Positions 4,411-6,082 of a stretch of DNA of 6,082 bases are shown piece after piece; the first letter of the stretch is position 1, and every line of letters starts with the position of its first letter. Origin of the DNA: JAOPZW01 sp034664395 (GTDB lineage: Bacteria; Actinomycetota; Thermoleophilia; Solirubrobacterales; Solirubrobacteraceae). Below the pieces are notes generated by a model, which was not told the DNA's origin, ran no database searches, and saw nothing but the letters and a program-made list of their open reading frames with translations. A program made the position numbers and the translations under genes. The DNA lies in NCBI GenBank assembly GCA_034664395.1, contig JAXDHQ010000119.1, positions 1 through 6,082 of the forward strand, read 5' to 3'.

Positions 4411-5376
4411 CTACGGCAGGCGCCCGGCCCAGCGCAGCGACAGCAGACCGGCGCCCAGGAGCAGCACGAGGCCGCCGATCGCGAAGCTCGACGTGACCTC
4501 GCGGCGCTGCTTGCGGCTGCCGAGCTGCGAGCCGAGCGCCTTGTAGATCGAGCTGAGCTGGCCGTCGTCCTCGGCGGTGAACGCGCGGCCGCCCGATGCC
4601 TGGGAGATCTGCCTCAGCGACTCCGGGTCGGGCGCCACCGACAGCGGCATCCCGTACGGGAGCGGGCTCGGGACGGTGGCGTCGCTCGTGCCCAGCGCCA
4701 CGGTGTAGATCGGCATCTTCAGCCGGCCGGCCACGCGCGCCACGCCGACCGGGTCGCGGCCGGCCGTCCACTTGCCGTCGGAGAGCAGGACGATCGCCGA
4801 CGGCGGGCGCTTGCCCTTCTGGCGGTCCTGGCTGAGGGCGTCGACGGCCACCTGCAGGGCGTCGCCCGTGTCGGTCGCGCCGTCGGCGATCTGGCCGTCG
4901 ATCACCTGCCGCGCGAGGGCGTGGTCGGACGACGGCGCCTGCACGGCGTCGGGCACGTCGGAGAACGCGACGGCGCCGACGCGGACCGATCCGGGCAGGC
5001 GGTCCAGGAACGTCCGAGCGGCGCGCTGGGCGGCGGACAGGCGGCTGGGCTTGACGTCGGTGGCGCTCATCGAGCGCGAGTGGTCGGTGACGAGCATGAT
5101 CGTCGCCCGCTGGATCGGCACGGCGACGAGCTTCTGGGGCTTGGCCAGCGCCAGCGCGAGCGCCGCGAGCGCCGCGAGGGCGAGCGCGGCCGGGAGATGG
5201 CGCCGCCACGCGGGGACGGTCCCACCCGCCAGGCTCAGCGTCGGCACCGCGGTGAAGCGCACCGCGAAGCGGCGGGCGCGCCGGCGAGCGGCGGCGTACG
5301 CGGCCAGCGCCACGGGCACCAGCGCGAGGGCGAGCAGCCAGATCGGCGAGGCGAAGGTAATCGCGAGCGGCGTCAC
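4411..5376 (-). CDS. Membrane-anchored von Willebrand factor A protein, BatA/Rv1481-like
   Basis: A 321-residue integral membrane protein. Near the N-terminus are two hydrophobic segments (about 10-30, SPIWLLALALVPVALAAYAA, and about 60-80 around HLPAALALAALAALALALA). A vWA domain follows (about 90-265) with the metal-site motif DHSRS (Asp98, Ser100, Ser102), the GATDTGDAL Thr region (about 166-174) and LLSDGK (Asp200). A third membrane segment lies at about 296-315. This is the layout of BatA/BatB-type proteins and mycobacterial Rv1481, which work with MoxR ATPases and DUF58 proteins in cell-envelope or protein-complex maturation; the exact role here is unknown. I chose the GTG at 5376 because it overlaps the previous stop by 4 nt (GTGA) and has GGAGG 8 nt upstream. 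A longer frame from a TTG at 5409 is less likely. Confidence 0.88.
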   Translation of the reverse strand: MTPLAITFASPIWLLALALVPVALAAYAAARRRARRFAVRFTAVPTLSLAGGTVPAWRRHLPAALALAALAALALALAKPQKLVAVPIQRATIMLVTDHSRSMSATDVKPSRLSAAQRAARTFLDRLPGSVRVGAVAFSDVPDAVQAPSSDHALARQVIDGQIADGATDTGDALQVAVDALSQDRQKGKRPPSAIVLLSDGKWTAGRDPVGVARVAGRLKMPIYTVALGTSDATVPSPLPYGMPLSVAPDPESLRQISQASGGRAFTAEDDGQLSSIYKALGSQLGSRKQRREVTSSFAIGGLVLLLGAGLLSLRWAGRLP

Positions 5377-6082
5377 CGCCGCAGCCTCCGTCCCAGGTGC
5401 AGCAGCCAATCGCCCTTGGTGGACAGCACGACGTGGTCGACGTGCAGGCGGCGCAGCTCGCGCGCGACGGCCTCGCCGCGCTCGCGCTCGAGCGCCGCGA
5501 AGCGATCGCGCACGCGCCGGTGGGAGGTGTCGACCTCGATCCGCTGGCCGGTCTCCGGGTCGACGAGGGCCAGGCGACCGACCGCGGGCAGCTCGGTCTC
5601 GCGCGGGTCGCGGACCTCGACCGCGAGCACCGAGTGGCGCGCGCGCACCGCGCCGAGCGGACGCGTCCAGTCGCGCTGGTCGCGGAAGTCGGAGACCACG
5701 ACGACGAAGCCGGGCTGGGTGGCCACCTTGCCGACGCGGACGAGCGCGTGGCCGAGCGCGTGCGGGTCGGGGTGGCCGTCGGCGGCGACGCCCTCGGCGA
5801 GGGCCCGGCGCAGCGCGACGACGCCCGGCTTTGAGCCGCGCGGCGGCAGCAGGCGCGGCTCGCCCGCACCGAACGTGACGAGCGCGAGCCGCCCGGCGCG
5901 GCGCACCGCGAGGCGGCCGAGGACGAGCGCGACGCCCTCGGCGACGTCGGCCTTCAGGCGCTCGCCGGTGCCGAAGGCCATCGAGGCGGAGACGTCGAGC
6001 ACGATCCAGGTCGTGAGCGTGCGCTCGGGGACGTGCAGGCGCACGTGGGGCACGCCCGTGCGCGCGGTCGCGGAAGGGTCGA
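5373..6082 (-). CDS. DUF58 family protein with vWA-like domain, C-terminal part (5' end outside window)
   Basis: About 235 residues of a DUF58 protein are present; the frame is open to the window edge. The visible part starts DPSATARTG, matching the DUF58 signature usually written DW..TAR, and continues PHVRLHVPER, then WIVLDVSASMAFG. This carries the vWA-like metal motif Asp-X-Ser-X-Ser (visible residues 29-33) and is followed later by VVVVSDFRD. The protein ends in DWLLHLGRRLRR. A GTG at 6053 could serve as a start but would discard conserved family sequence, so I treat the gene as truncated by the window. In actinobacteria a moxR gene normally precedes this one and a BatA-like gene follows, as seen here with a 4-nt overlap. 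DUF58 biochemical function is not established. Two oddities: Pro replaces the usual Trp after the first Asp, and no clear metal-site Thr is visible. Confidence 0.88.
   Translation of the reverse strand, partial: DPSATARTGVPHVRLHVPERTLTTWIVLDVSASMAFGTGERLKADVAEGVALVLGRLAVRRAGRLALVTFGAGEPRLLPPRGSKPGVVALRRALAEGVAADGHPDPHALGHALVRVGKVATQPGFVVVVSDFRDQRDWTRPLGAVRARHSVLAVEVRDPRETELPAVGRLALVDPETGQRIEVDTSHRRVRDRFAALERERGEAVARELRRLHVDHVVLSTKGDWLLHLGRRLRR
5385..5389 (-). promoter_or_regulatory. Ribosome binding site fixing the vWA gene start
   Basis: GGAGG on the minus strand, inside the end of the DUF58 gene, lies 8 nt before the GTG at 5376. It supports this start over the TTG 33 nt further upstream. 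Confidence 0.65.

Noticed and set aside
3704..4546. Plus-strand open frame of 280 codons antisense to secE and rpmG
   Set aside because: Low-complexity antisense shadow of confident genes with no supporting motif.
5377..5409. Longer N-terminus of the vWA protein from a TTG at 5409
   Set aside because: The GTG at 5376 has a GGAGG site at 8 nt and the typical 4-nt overlap with the previous stop, and the family sequence starts just after it.
4118..5869. Minus-strand open frame of 583 codons that ends in the L33 sequence
   Set aside because: Only its last 54 codons are real (rpmG). The rest overlaps the vWA and DUF58 genes out of frame and is Arg/Ala/Pro-rich, so it is not a fusion protein.

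Overview
This is a GC-rich window in which all supported genes lie on the minus strand, so transcription runs from high to low coordinates. It holds a conserved bacterial translation and transcription block in the order rpmG, secE, nusG, rplK, rplA, rplJ, rplL, rpoB, preceded by the end of a DUF58/von Willebrand A gene pair. The base composition, the zinc-type L33, the SecE beginning MARDRQRAKQ, the RpoB N-terminus and the DUF58/vWA pair all point to a high-GC actinobacterium. A deep-branching class such as Thermoleophilia (Solirubrobacterales) is my best guess, but it is an inference from gene order and protein style, not a proven placement.

Layout in the direction of transcription. (1) 6082-5373: the 3' part of a DUF58 protein, whose 5' end is outside the window. 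It overlaps by 4 nt (GTGA) a membrane-anchored vWA protein of the BatA/Rv1481 type (5376-4411). Such pairs normally follow a MoxR AAA+ ATPase gene. (2) 4410-4283: a short gap with a GC hairpin and a plausible -10 element for the next operon. (3) 4282-2591: rpmG, secE, nusG, rplK and the start of rplA, with gaps of 15, 16 and 17 nt and a 1-nt rplK/rplA overlap. This is clearly one transcription unit. (4) rplA is followed by a 74-nt spacer with a hairpin, then rplJ, a 39-nt spacer and rplL. (5) 660-327: a 334-nt spacer with two strong hairpins just after rplL, an orphan Shine-Dalgarno-like sequence, and a candidate promoter and leader for rpoB. (6) 326-1: the first 108 codons of rpoB, which starts at TTG; the rest is outside the window.

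The genes supply parts of the elongating ribosome (L33, the L11/L1 stalk region and the L10-L12 stalk), the transcription factor NusG, the RNA polymerase beta subunit and the SecE translocon subunit. The arrangement is ordinary. I find no credible undescribed system, defence locus, mobile element, CRISPR array or tRNA. The points that deserve a second look are regulatory: a hairpin that carries the rplJ stop codon in its loop just upstream of the rplL ribosome binding site, tandem hairpins between rplL and rpoB, and a candidate rpoB promoter. Two lineage-type protein extensions also stand out: an acidic N-terminal region of SecE and a repeat-bearing acidic tail on L10.
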